From Limnomonas spitsbergensis (taxonomy: Eukaryota > Chlorophyta > Chlorophyceae > Chlamydomonadales), in assembly GCA_037349105.1 (NCBI GenBank), contig JAYJMM010000113.1, positions 4,712,001 to 4,776,000 on the forward strand: a DNA stretch of 64,000 nt, in the 5' to 3' direction. Under the pieces are notes generated by a model, which searched no databases, was not told where the DNA came from, and was given only the letters and a program-made list of their open reading frames with translations. Positions 33,801 through 45,800 of the stretch are shown here, one piece after another. The translations under genes and the position numbers were made by a program. The first letter of the stretch is position 1, and every line of letters begins with the position of its first letter.

Positions 33801-36800
33801 GATGGGGACTAGGGCTGGGAGCTGGGGGCTGGGAATGGGTTTAGGGTTAAGGGATGGGGACTAGGGCTGGGAGCTGAGGGCTGGGAATGGGTTTAGGGGT
33901 AAGGGATGGGCACTAGGGCTGGGAGCTGGGGGCTGGGAATGGGTTTAGGGATTCAGGGATGGGGACTAGGGCTGGGAGCTGGGGTCTGGGAATGGGGTTT
34001 GGGGTTAAGGGATGGGGACTAGGGCTGGGAATTGGGGGCTGGGAATGGGTTTAGGGATTCAGGGATGGGGACTAGGGCTGGGAATGGGGGCTGGGGTGTG
34101 GGAGGCCTGGGAGGGCTGGGGTCTATGGGTTGGAAGGCTGGAGGCTGGGGGCATCAGTCGCCATCAGCCCAGTGGTGGCCTCCCGGCAGCGCCCAAAAGG
34201 TTTATTGGCATTCACTAAAATCAACACTGGTCTCCTCCTCCAACCCCTAACAACAGAACCTCCCCGCCCTCATGCCCCGGGTTCCACCTCCCTGACCCGT
34301 CCTCAACCCTCATGCCCCGGGTCCCACCTCCCTGACCCGTCCTCAACCCTCATGCCCAGGATCCCACCTCCCTGACCCGTCCTCAACCCTAATGCCCAGG
34401 ATCCCACCTCCCTGACCTGTCCTCAACCCTCATGCCCAGGATCTCACCTCCCTGACAAGTCCTCAACCCTCATGCCCAGGATCTCACCTCCCTGACCTGT
34501 CCTCAACCCTCATGCCCAGGATCTCACCTCCCTGACCCGTCCTCAACCCTCATGCCCTGGATGTCACCTCCCTGAGTCCCTGACCCGTCCTCAACCCTCA
34601 TGCCCAGGATCCCACCTCCCTGACCCGTCCTCAACCCTCATGTCCAGGATCTCACCTCCCTGACCTGTCCTCAACCTTCATGCCCAGGATCTCACCTCCC
34701 TGACCCGTCCTCAACCCTCATGCCCAGGATCTCACCTCCCTGACCCGTCCTCAACCCTCATGCCCAGGATCCCATCTTTCTGACCCGTCGTCAACCCTCG
34801 TGCCCAGGATCTGACTAGGTTATCTACGATGCTGGGACGGAGTTGAAGTGCTGCATTAGTCAGCCTATGGCCCAGCTCAACCCTCCCTGTCCCTTCCCCC
34901 ACATGCTCAGAGCCCCGCCAGCTCTGACCCTCATAGCACAGGGTCACACCTCCCCAGCCCCTTCTTCCGTTTTAGTCCTCCAACCCCTGCCCCAAACTCT
35001 CCTGTCCCAACCTCCCCAGCCCCTTCTTCCGTTTTAGTCCTCCAACCCCTGCCCCAAACTCTCCTGTCCCAACCTCCCCAGCCCCTTCTTCCGTTTTAGT
35101 CCTCCAACCCCTGCCCCAAACTCTCCTGTCCCAACCTCCCCAGCCCCTTCTTCCGTTTTAGTCCTCCAACCCCTGCCCCAAACTCTCCTGTCCCAACCTC
35201 CCCAGCCCCTTCTTCCGTTTTAGTCCTCCAACCCCTGCCCCAAACTCTCCTGTCCCAACCTCCCCAGCCCCTTCTTCCGTTTTAGTCCTCCAACCCCTGC
35301 CCCAAACTCTCCTGTCCCAACCTCCCCAGCCCCTCACTCCGTTTTAGTCCTCCAACCCCTGCCCAACCTCCCCTGCCTTCATGCCCAGGATCCAACTAGG
35401 TCGGAGGAGGTGCGCATGAACGACCCAGATGATGCCGGAGGGGAGTTCCTTTGCGCCGCGACCGGAAACCTGTGCTCCAGCTCACTGCGGGTGAAGGTGC
35501 GAGCTTGACGGCCAAAAGGAAATGCCCCAGCAAATTGACACTGGATGCGGCGGCGGCGGGGGGGGGGGACTTTGTCCAGTATTTTTTCTTGGGGGCATTT
35601 CTTTTGGGGAGGCACCACTTGGTACTATTCAGATGTATTCCAGCTTAATATCCAGGACTTCGGCTGGGGGGCTTTAAGCTCGGCCAGTTCAAATGCTTGG
35701 GCCAGTGTCTGCAGGCCAGTCAAGTTTCGTCCCCAATCAGGTCGCCAAAGGTGGACTTGCAGCAGGGAAAATGAACATTGGTCACCTCCCGAGGCAAGGG
35801 GAGCACGCATTGTATGCATGCTGCAGGCATGCCCATGCAGGATCATGAATGTCACCACCATGCATGGCACTGTACAGGGGAAGACCATGCATGGTGTCAT
35901 ATGCATGCGGAGGGTATGCCCATGCAAGAGCGCCATGCAGGGCCATGCATGACAGTATCATGCATGCTGCAGGCATGCTCATGCGGTATACATGATCCTC
36001 GCAGAGCTGCAGTGCAGCTCCGGGTGTTTGAAAAACGAATTGCTGTATGGGCAAGGTGCTTTGCGTCATCTTCTCTTCCCTGCAGCATTCTTTATCCTGG
36101 AGGTTGTATTCTCCTGCCCCTGCCTCTGGACTTCCCTGAGATCACCCCCTGCTGTTTAAAAAGTTTACCTGAAACAGATACAAAGCCATGCAAAGCCTCA
36201 GGCACTGTACAAGCTCCTCGCCCATCGCTGAACGCAGCCAGTCCCCCAGCCTCAGGTCTATATGTAGCTGAATTACAACCTTATTGGTAGCTAAATTGTA
36301 GCCTTAGGCCGTTATGTGGCTAAATTATAGCTGAAGTGCACTAGAATAGACGATGATGCAGCCAGTCCCCCCCCGGCTGTAGGCCATGATGTAGCTTCGT
36401 TACGGCTGAAGCGCACTTGAATAAACCAAGTTGCAGCCAGCCCCCCCGGCCGTAGGCTGTACCCCAGGGAAGGGCCGGGGGGTAGCCAAGTAGCCGTTTT
36501 TTGCCGGGAAGGGTATTTTGGGGGGGCCGCATTACTAGATGCAGGCTGGCCGGGGGTCTAAAAGTGGCCAACTATGTTGCACGGTAACAGATATACCTAT
36601 ACGGTATATGTCACATATACCATTTAGGTATATGGAAAAAATCATATACCTTTATGGTATTTGTTTGCGTGACTGGTAAGACCCACAGCACCACAACCTC
36701 AGCATGTAAAAGGATGTTTGCAGCTCCTCATGCACACTAGCCATGGGAAAATGAATGGTGCCAGAACCCCTGAACGTCCATGCCTTGCCATGATATGGGC

Positions 36801-39800
36801 TAGATAGAGCTAGACTGGCTAAACTAGTAGGCATGGCTGTGGCTAGAGGCTGGGCTGGGCTGGGCTGGGCAACGACACGCTTGCAAAACACCATCAGAAA
36901 GCGCAGTGCCACGAGTTACAGCTTTCGACATGTCAAGCAGGCTCAGGCGTCAAGAGACGGGTGAATAATAATCGGCGATACGTTGGAACGAACATACAGA
37001 CGGACGGGCAAAAATGGCAGGTACAGATTTCATGCTGCTATAGACAGCATATCAGTCATTTCGAAGGAAGTTCTTGCCGGGGAGACTGTGGGAGAATTTG
37101 AAATGCCCCCGGCTGACGCCGGGGGCGTTGTCAGCCAAACCCCCATTTTCGCCGGGGTTTGCCGGAAGGGGGTTCGCTGGCTCACCAGGAGAAATGGGCC
37201 TTCGGCCCATTTCCCCGGCGCCGGGCCCGGCGTCCCTTCCCTTACAATGTAACATTGTACCCCCATGACAACTGTAGTTCTCTTGAATGAATAATGCTGC
37301 AAACCGTCAGGTGTTACACAAGCTTCTAGCCCAGCACTGTATGGCCAAAAGCTCTCAGCTACTGGAGGAGAATGACCGGCTTCACGCCTTGGACTCAAAC
37401 CCACCGTGATGTAGCTGAAATGTAGCTGAAGTGCACTCAAATTGATCCTCAGGTTTCCTACAAGCTTCTGGTTCAGCATTGGATGGCCAAGAGCTCGCAG
37501 CTTGCAGAGGAGAATGACCGACTTCACGCCATTGACTCCATCCCGCCCGCCATCCGCCGAGCAGACCCCAACATGACGCGCGACTTCTACCTGTTCAACC
37601 GCTGCCAGGTTTGTTGCAAACTCTGCCAGATTTGTTTGTTGCAACCGCTGCCAGGTTTGTTTGCAACCGCTGCCAGGTTTGTTGCAACCGCTGCCAGATT
37701 TGTTGCAACTGCTGCCAGGTTTGTTTGTTGCAAACGCTGCCAGGTTTGTTGCAACTGCTGCCACATTTGTTGCAACTGCTGCCAGGTTTATTTGTTGCAA
37801 CCGCTGCCAAAATTTGCTGCAACTGCTGCCAGCTTTGAGTGTTGCAACTGCTGCGAGGTCTGTTGCAACCGCTGCCAGGTCTGTTGCAGCGCACCAGGCC
37901 CCACCAGTCACAGGTCCTGATGTAGCTGAATTGTAACTGAAGCGCCTAACAGTGAATGACCTCATCTGCTGAGTGCCGTATCCTGAGCCATCTACCCACT
38001 CACCATGGCCATGATACAACCCTGATTGCAAATGTTTCCTCCCCATGATGACCCACCACAGTTTGTTTGTTTCCGCCACAAGACTGCCCGCCATGATTTT
38101 GCTTTTGTCTGCCCCCTGTCTGATTGACCACCCACCGGAGTTTTGCTTTGCCTGCCCTCTTGTTGCCCACAGCCCTTCTTCCTTCAAAATGTGGCGCAAG
38201 TCTGCTCGGACGTAGCTCAGGAGCTCAGCCAGGCCCCTCGGTTCGACCTGGCACAGTCCATGGGTGGGTTTGTGAGGTGCGCCTACCTGGCGCAGTCCAT
38301 GGGAGGGTTTGTGAGGTACGCCTACCTGGCGCAGTCCATGGGTGGGTTTGTGAGGTACGCCTACCTGGCGCAGTCCATGGGTGGGTTTGTGAAGTACGCC
38401 TACCTGGTGCAGTCCATGGGTGGGTTTGTGAGGTCCGCCTACCTGGTGCAGTCCATGGGTGGGTTTTGTGAGGTACGCCTACCTGGCGCAGTCCATGGGT
38501 GGGTTTGTGAAGTACGCCTACCTGGTGCAGTCCATGGGTGGGTTTGTGAGGTACGCCTACCTGGTGCAGTCCATGGGTGGGTTTGTGAGGTACGCCTACC
38601 TGGCGCAGTCCGTGGGTGGGTTTGTGAAGTACACCTACCTGGTGCAGTAGATGGGTGGGTTTGTGAGGTACGCCTACCTGGAGCAGTCTAACGGTTGGTT
38701 TCTGAGGTACACCCTGAGAAGGGCGATTCTGAGGTGCCCCCTGAGAAGGGCGCATGTGTCAAAAGGTGCAGCAAGATAAGGAGGTGAAGAGTTCAGGGTT
38801 CAGCAGAATCAGGGGGTTATCACGGTGCCCAGAAAGCACCATAAAGTACATTAACGGTCTACAAACCAGAAAGTGAAAAATGGGAACCGAGTTGCTTGGT
38901 CAGGGGGAGTCAGGGGGGGTGAAGGGGGGGCAGGGGGGGGGTCTGGGGGATAAGGGTATCAGGGGATAAAGGGTGTAGGGTTCACCCATTTGGGCAGGCT
39001 TAGGGTTCAAGGTTCAGCGAGAGAATGTAGGATCCTGGCGAAGGCTTCATCGAAGGTCAGGATGAACTAGATCGCTGCACGGAGCGGAAAGATGTAGGCA
39101 TGCAGTGTTCTGCATGTGGCAGTGTGTCGTATATCTGCATACCGAATAGGGAAACCCTTCACTGCTAAATCGCAAAACCCGAAAACCTATATGGCTGATA
39201 ACTCCCACCCTGTATCACGGTGTAAGCAAGGTATGAATAGACAGGATTTCTGCTTGAACGGAGCTTCAGGTCTGAACTCTGTTATGTTTTGTGTGTGTTC
39301 TGTCTCAGCATCCCCGCAAGGTACCCACCGTCCCCTATATTTCCAGCCGGTCAGAACATACAGGCTGCTTCCGCCAGAACTTGGTTTTAAGATTTGAAAA
39401 AAACGAGGAAGGAATTGATGAACAAGTATCTGAACGCACGTCTCTCGTCGAACGTTTGACCGCAGGCTTCAATGAGCGGCTGCAATGCAGCGCTGAGCCC
39501 CTGCCCACATTGGTGCCCGGCAAGAGCTCCCGCGCCGTCCTGGCACTGCATCACCCCCCGGCAGGCGGGGGGCCGGGCAGGCCGGAGAAGCGGCAAGCCC
39601 CAGTGCAGAGCGCCCAGGAGGTCTGGGCGCAGCAGCAGGCGGAGGCATCGCAGCCGCAGCTGACAGGGCAGCAGCGGAGGCAGCAGCACTGCACCATGGC
39701 CGCAGGGGGAGGGGGGCCTGACTTGACATCGAGTGGCAGGCTGCATCTTCCCACCGCGCTACTCCCCAAAGTGAGCCGCGCTTAATGGATGTGCTTGATG

Positions 39801-42800
39801 GAGATGCTTAATGGATGTGCTTGATAGAGGTGCTTGATAGAGGTGTTGCACTTGATCAATGGCATGCTTGATCGATGGCATATTGATCCATGGCGCACTA
39901 GGTCGATGGTGTTCATGTTGTCAAAGCGATAAGGATAACCTGTCTTGCTGCTCGCGACATCTCTATGCTGTACTTCAACCGCAAGCTGTAGTTCGGAACT
40001 CTACATATGGAGGCATTACAGCGGTACTTATCGGTATGTTCCGCTATGTCCCTGTACTGCTGATGTACATGGTCTGACTGCATGGAGGTAGATCTAACAA
40101 TGCACCTTGTCATTTCGTGCACCTTGTCATTCCTTGCACCTCGCCATGCCATGCTTGCGGCGCTCAGCTTTTAGTCCCTGTCCAGCGCCTGTTCTTGGAG
40201 GGTGGAAGTGTGGGGTAAGGGCGGGCATAAGGGTGAAGTTGCACACAAGGTTTTGGTGTGAGGGTGTGCTTCGAGCTTAGGGTAAGGGTTGAGGCAACCT
40301 AGTTTATCACTCGAACTTTATCACTTAAACTGCGGCCGTTTTCAAAATTCTACCTGCAGGGCAAGCAACAATCGCTATCCAGGAAAAAATGCACCATCGC
40401 TCGCTCAGGGAACCCCGGCTATGACCCGACCGGCAGCGGCGACTCCCTTCCCGGCCCCTCCCAGCAGCGGCAGCACCTCCGCGTAGAAAAAGGCAGGACT
40501 CTGCCTCCGCTAGGGCAGCGCGACGCCACAACCTGGCCCCAGCAGACGCCGCTGCCAGCAGCAGCGCAGATGCAGCATCCCTTTGCTCCTCTCAGCAGCA
40601 GCAGCAGTCCCCACGCGCTTGCCGGTGGCCAGCCCGCCGCGTGGGCGTCCAAGCGTGCCGCCCACCACCACAGTGTTCAGGACCCGGGCGTTGTGCCGCT
40701 GTCCCAGCGGCCGCCATCCTCGGGCAATGCCATGCACCACCTTCGCGGTAGCACGGCGGTCAGCGAGGAAGCTAGGACGTTGCAGGGCCTGCACCAGGTG
40801 AGCATATAACTTAAACCCTTAACCCAAACCCTAAAACCATGCACCAGGTAAATCATCAACATTAACCCTAAATCCCACACCTTGAACCGTAAGGCACTGC
40901 ACTTGGTGAAACCTTAACTTTAAACCATAAAATCATAAACCCATCCCCTGAACCGGTAACCCTGCACCCTTTACCAGGATATCCTACACCAGGCGAACCC
41001 TGAACCTTGAACCTGAAACACAATACCCTGAGCCAGGTGAACCCTGTACCCTTAACCCTGCACCTAAAAACCCTAAACCAGGTGAACTTCAAGGCGGAAC
41101 AGCTGACTCAGGTTCTGCTCGCGCAAGCACAGCAGCTGCTGCGCGGGCCGGCACCGGGCGCCAGCAGGGGCGGCAGCGGTGCGGCCTCCCGGGGTTCCTC
41201 GGCCAAAGGGCTCCGCCCGACCCGCTCACGGGAGGGAGGGGACCGCCCTCTGGTGATCTCCGAAAAGCGGCCCGGCAGCGCTGCCGCAACTCCAACTCTG
41301 CCGCTCCTCCCGCTGGCCGTGGCAGCAACGTCACCTCTAGAAGGAGAGATGCAGGCTGCGGCTGGTGTCGCGGCCTCTGACCGGCCTGGGTCCGCAAAGC
41401 ACAGACCTAGCAGCACCCTCCTTCAGCAGGTATCATCAGGCTCCATCTCCCGCCAGCATTCGTCCGGCTCGCAGTCTGGTGCGCTGCCTGCTGCCCTGCC
41501 GAACATTGCAAGAACGGATGGCGTGAAGAGCCGACCGACCAGCGCTAGCAACAGTAGAGGACTTGCGAGTAAAACAGATCATGGCATCTCCTCGCTAGCG
41601 GCTGTGTCGGACGGCCCTGAACCAGGTTCCGGAGCTGAAGCCCTGGTGTCACAACCTGAGGCGGCAGTTCCGTTACCAGAGCCTGAAGTGGCAGCTCCGG
41701 TTTTGGATCCAGAGGCACCTGCTCCGGAACCAGATCCTGAAACAGCAGCTCCGGAACCCTGGCCTGCAGCTCCGGAACCGGCAGCGGCAGCCCCAGCACC
41801 AGAGCCCGATGCGACAGCTACAGAACCGGGGCCGGATGTGGCAGGGCCAGTACCGGATCCTGAATCGACAGCACCAGCATCCGATGTGGCAGCTGCGTTA
41901 CCAGACATAGCAGCAACAGCTCCAGACCGTGGGTCTGAAAAAACAGCTCTGGACCCAGCACCTGAAGTGGCAGCTCCAGAACCGGAGCAGGGGGTAGCAG
42001 ACATGACTCCTGCATCGGCAGCCCCGGCGCCTGAAACTGAAGTTGCAGCTACGGAGCCGGTTCTGGAAGTGGCAGATCCGGACCTGGAAACAGCAGCTCC
42101 GGAACCAGAGCCTCAAAGGACAGCTCCGGAACCATTGCCTGAATCCGCAGCCCTGACACATGTGCCGGGAGTGGCAGCACCAGAATCGGAAGTGGGAGCT
42201 TCGGTGCTGGAGCCGGAAGTGGCAGCCCTGGGACCGGGTCAGAAAGTGGCGGTTATGGTGCAAAACTGGGAAGGATCAGCTCCGGAACCAGTGCCTGAGG
42301 GGGCCCCGGTTCCATCGCCTGAAGTGACAGTTGCAGAACCAGAGCCGGAGGTGTCCGCCCCAGCACCAGAGCCGGGGACGGCAGGCCCACCAAAGGAACC
42401 AGAAGTGGCAGCCCTAGCACCGGGACCAGAGGTAGGAGCACCCACACCAGCGCAAGAAGTGGCAGCGCCTCCTCCAGAGCTGGAGGCGGCAGCCCCAGCC
42501 CCAACTCCAGCACAGGCTGTGGCAGCCTCGGTTTTAGCACCGGAAGCCGCAGCCCCAGCACCAACACTGGAAGCCGCAGCTCTGGAACCGACGCCAGAGA
42601 CGGCAGCATTGCCTCTACCTGAGCTGGAAGTTGCAACACCAACACCATATCCGGAAGTTGCAGCACCAACACCAGATCCGGAAGTTGCAGCACCAACACC
42701 AGATCTGGATGTGGCAGCACCAACAACAGATACGGAAGTGGCAGCACCAACAACAGATCCGGAAGTGGCAGCACCAACAACAGATCCGGAAGTGGCAGCA

Positions 42801-45800
42801 CCAACAACAGATCCGGAAGTGGCAGCACCAACAACAGATCCGGAAGTGGCAGCTCTGGCGCCAGAGCCGGAGGTGTCAGCCATAGTGTCAGAGCCCGAAG
42901 TGGCAAGCCCAGCCCCAGCCCCAGCCCCAGCTCCAGCACCAGCACCGGAATCAGAAGTGGCAGCTCTGGAACCGAACCCAGAAGTGGGAGCGCCAGCATT
43001 AGAGCAGGAAGCAGCAGCTCTGGCACGAGAGCCGGAGGTGGCAGCACCAACACCTGCACAGGAATTGGGGGCCCCAACCCCAGAACCGGAAGTGGTATCA
43101 CTGGCACCGGAAGTTGCAGCTCCAGCAACAGAACCAGAAGCGTCAGCCCCTGCCCAAGCACCGATATTAGCAGGACCAGCACCAGAGCCAGAGGTGGCAG
43201 CACCTGTGCCAGGGCTAGAGGTGGCAGCACCAGCACCAGAATTCGCAGTTCTGGAACCGAAGCCGGAAGTTACAGCCCCAGCATCAGAGCTGGAAGTGGC
43301 GGCACCTGTGCCGGCACCAGAGCCGGAAGTTACAGCCCCAGCATCAGAGCAGGAGGTGGCAGCACCTGTGCCGGCACCAGAGCCGGAAGTTACAGCCCCA
43401 GCATCAGAGCTGGAAGTGGCGGCACCTCTGCCGGCACCAGAGCCGGAAGTTACAGCCCCAGCATCAGAGCTGGAAGTGGCGGCACCTGTGCCGGCACCAG
43501 AGCCGGAAGTTACAGCCCCAGCATCAGAGCTGGAAGTGGCGGCACCTGTGCCGGCACCAGAGCCGGAAGTTACAGCCCCAGCATCAGAGCTGGAAGTGGC
43601 GGCACCTGTGCCGGCACCAGAGCCGGAAGTTACAGCCCCAGCATCAGAGCTGGAAGTGGCGGCACCTGTGCCGGCACCAGAGCCGGAAGTTACAGCCCCA
43701 GCATCAGAGCTGGAAGTGGCAGCACCTGTGCCAGCACCAGAGCCGGAAGTTACAGCCCCAGCATCAGAGCTGGAAGTGGCGGCACCTGTGCCGGAGTCGG
43801 AAGCTGAAGCACCTCCTCCAACACCAGAGCCGGAAGAGGCAGCACCAGCATCAGCACCAGAGCCGGAAGAGGCAGCATCAGCATCAGAGCTGGAAGTGGC
43901 GGCACCTGTGCCGGCACCAGAGCCGGAAGTTACAGCCCCAGCATCAGAGCTGGAAGTGGCGGCACCTGTGCCGGCACCAGAGCCGGAAGTTACAGCCCCA
44001 GCATCAGAGCTGGAAGTGGCAGCACCTGTGCCGGCACCAGAGCCGGAAGTTACAGCCCCAGCATCAGAGCTGGAAGTGGCGGCACCTGTGCCGGAGTCGG
44101 AAGCTGAAGCACCTCCTCCAGCACCAGAGCCGGAAGAGGCAGCACCAGCATCAGCACCAGAGCAGGAAGAGGCAGCATCAGCATCAGAGCTGGAAGTGGC
44201 GGCACCTGTGCCGGCACCAGAGCCGGAAGTTACAGCCCCAGCATCAGAGCTGGAAGTGGCAGCACCTGTGCCGGCACCAGAGCCGGAAGTTACAGCCCCA
44301 GCATCAGAGCTGGAAGTGGCGGCACCTGTGCCGGAGTCGGAAGCTGAAGCACCTCCTCCAACACCAGAGCCGGAAGAGGCAGCACCAGCATCAGCACCAG
44401 AGCCGGAAGAGGCAGCATCAGTATCAGAGCTGGAAGTGGCAGCACCATCAACGGGACCGGATGCTGAAACATTGGGACCACAGGTGGTAGCCCCAGCATC
44501 AGAGCAGGAGATGGCAGCACCTGTGCCGGCACCAGAGCCGGAAGAGGCAGCCCCAGCATCAGGGCAGGAAGTGGCGGCACCTGTGCCGGAGTTGGAAGCT
44601 GCAGCACCAGCTTTAACACCAGAGCCGGAAGAGGCAGCACCAGCATCAGAGCCTGATTTGGCAGCACCAGCTCCAGAGCCCAAAGTTGTTGGTCAGGACC
44701 CGCTGCCGGAAGAGACCGATCCGGAATCACAACCGGAGACAGCCACACCAGCACATGAACCGGAAGCTCTGTTCCCCGGCCTGGGTCCCTCTTCACCAAA
44801 AGCCGCCCCGTCGCGTCCGCAGTCCGGGCAGCGCCTAAGGCCGGAATCATCAATGGGACGGTCAAGGCACCCCTCCATGCCCTCCACCCCGGTCAAGCCC
44901 TCTGCTGAGAAGTTGGGGCTGCTGTGGACGGAGCGGTCCGGGGTGACTTCCAAGGCCGCGATTTCCAAGGGCGAGGATGATGATGAGGATGAGGAGTTTG
45001 ATGACCCGAATGCACACGTGGCGTTTGGGACATACCAAGCGGAGCTCTCCAATATGGTAAACACAGCGATGAGCCAGGTGTGGCTTTTGTGTGGGGATTG
45101 TGTGGGTGTGTGGAATGGGGTGTGGAGGACTGGTGGGTGTTGTTACCGATGCCCCGCGGTGTTGTGGTGGGTCCCACTCCTGACTTATTACCAGCTGAGC
45201 TTCCCCAAACCTGAACCCTCAACCCTTGACCCTTAGCAAGATATGTCTATACAAAGGTTGGGACACGAAATACGGTGGCTTGAATGGAGCAAATGAATCC
45301 GTTTTGAGGGCGGTCATCCATTTCAACACAGCCTATCAAGCCCCGTTTGTTGAGAGGTCACCTGAGCTGTGTTTTGTATGGTGACTGCTTACAGGCTCAG
45401 GAAGCGATGTTTGGCGAGCATATAGGTGACTTGGTACTGCCCGAGGCCCCTACCATAAACCTCCCTGCCGCGGCCAATGGCCCTCCCTCGAAGAAAGCTG
45501 TCAAGGAGTATGCAGAGTGAGTGGTTGTGCAGTGAGTGGTTGTCAGTGGTTGTGCGTGGTTGTGCAGAGTGAGTGGCAGTCCACACCGTGCGTGACCGTG
45601 CATGTCTTTAATTCTAGGGCGCGATGCTCGCTTTGTGATACACTTGGCCGCCATAACGGTACTGTGGGGGATATTACAATTAATTGCAGTCGGTTCGAAT
45701 CGCCCTCCCTCAAAATGACTTTGTGTAGGGTGAAAGATTCATTACCGCAACCCACTCATTATTGATTGTTAAGACCAGTTCATTAAATCTACTAAATACG

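Noticed and set aside
37030..38199. 389-codon minus-strand frame
   Set aside because: It runs antisense through a WW-gene exon, its echo and the donor minisatellite. Its length comes from the repeat, and the plus-strand exons are in phase with the rest of the gene.
42239..44683. 814-codon open frame antisense to the WW gene repeat exon (and a second antisense frame at 42253-43236)
   Set aside because: The repeat unit has no stop in several frames, so long antisense frames are expected. The sense frame joins exons on both sides in phase; the antisense ones have no splice support or domain.
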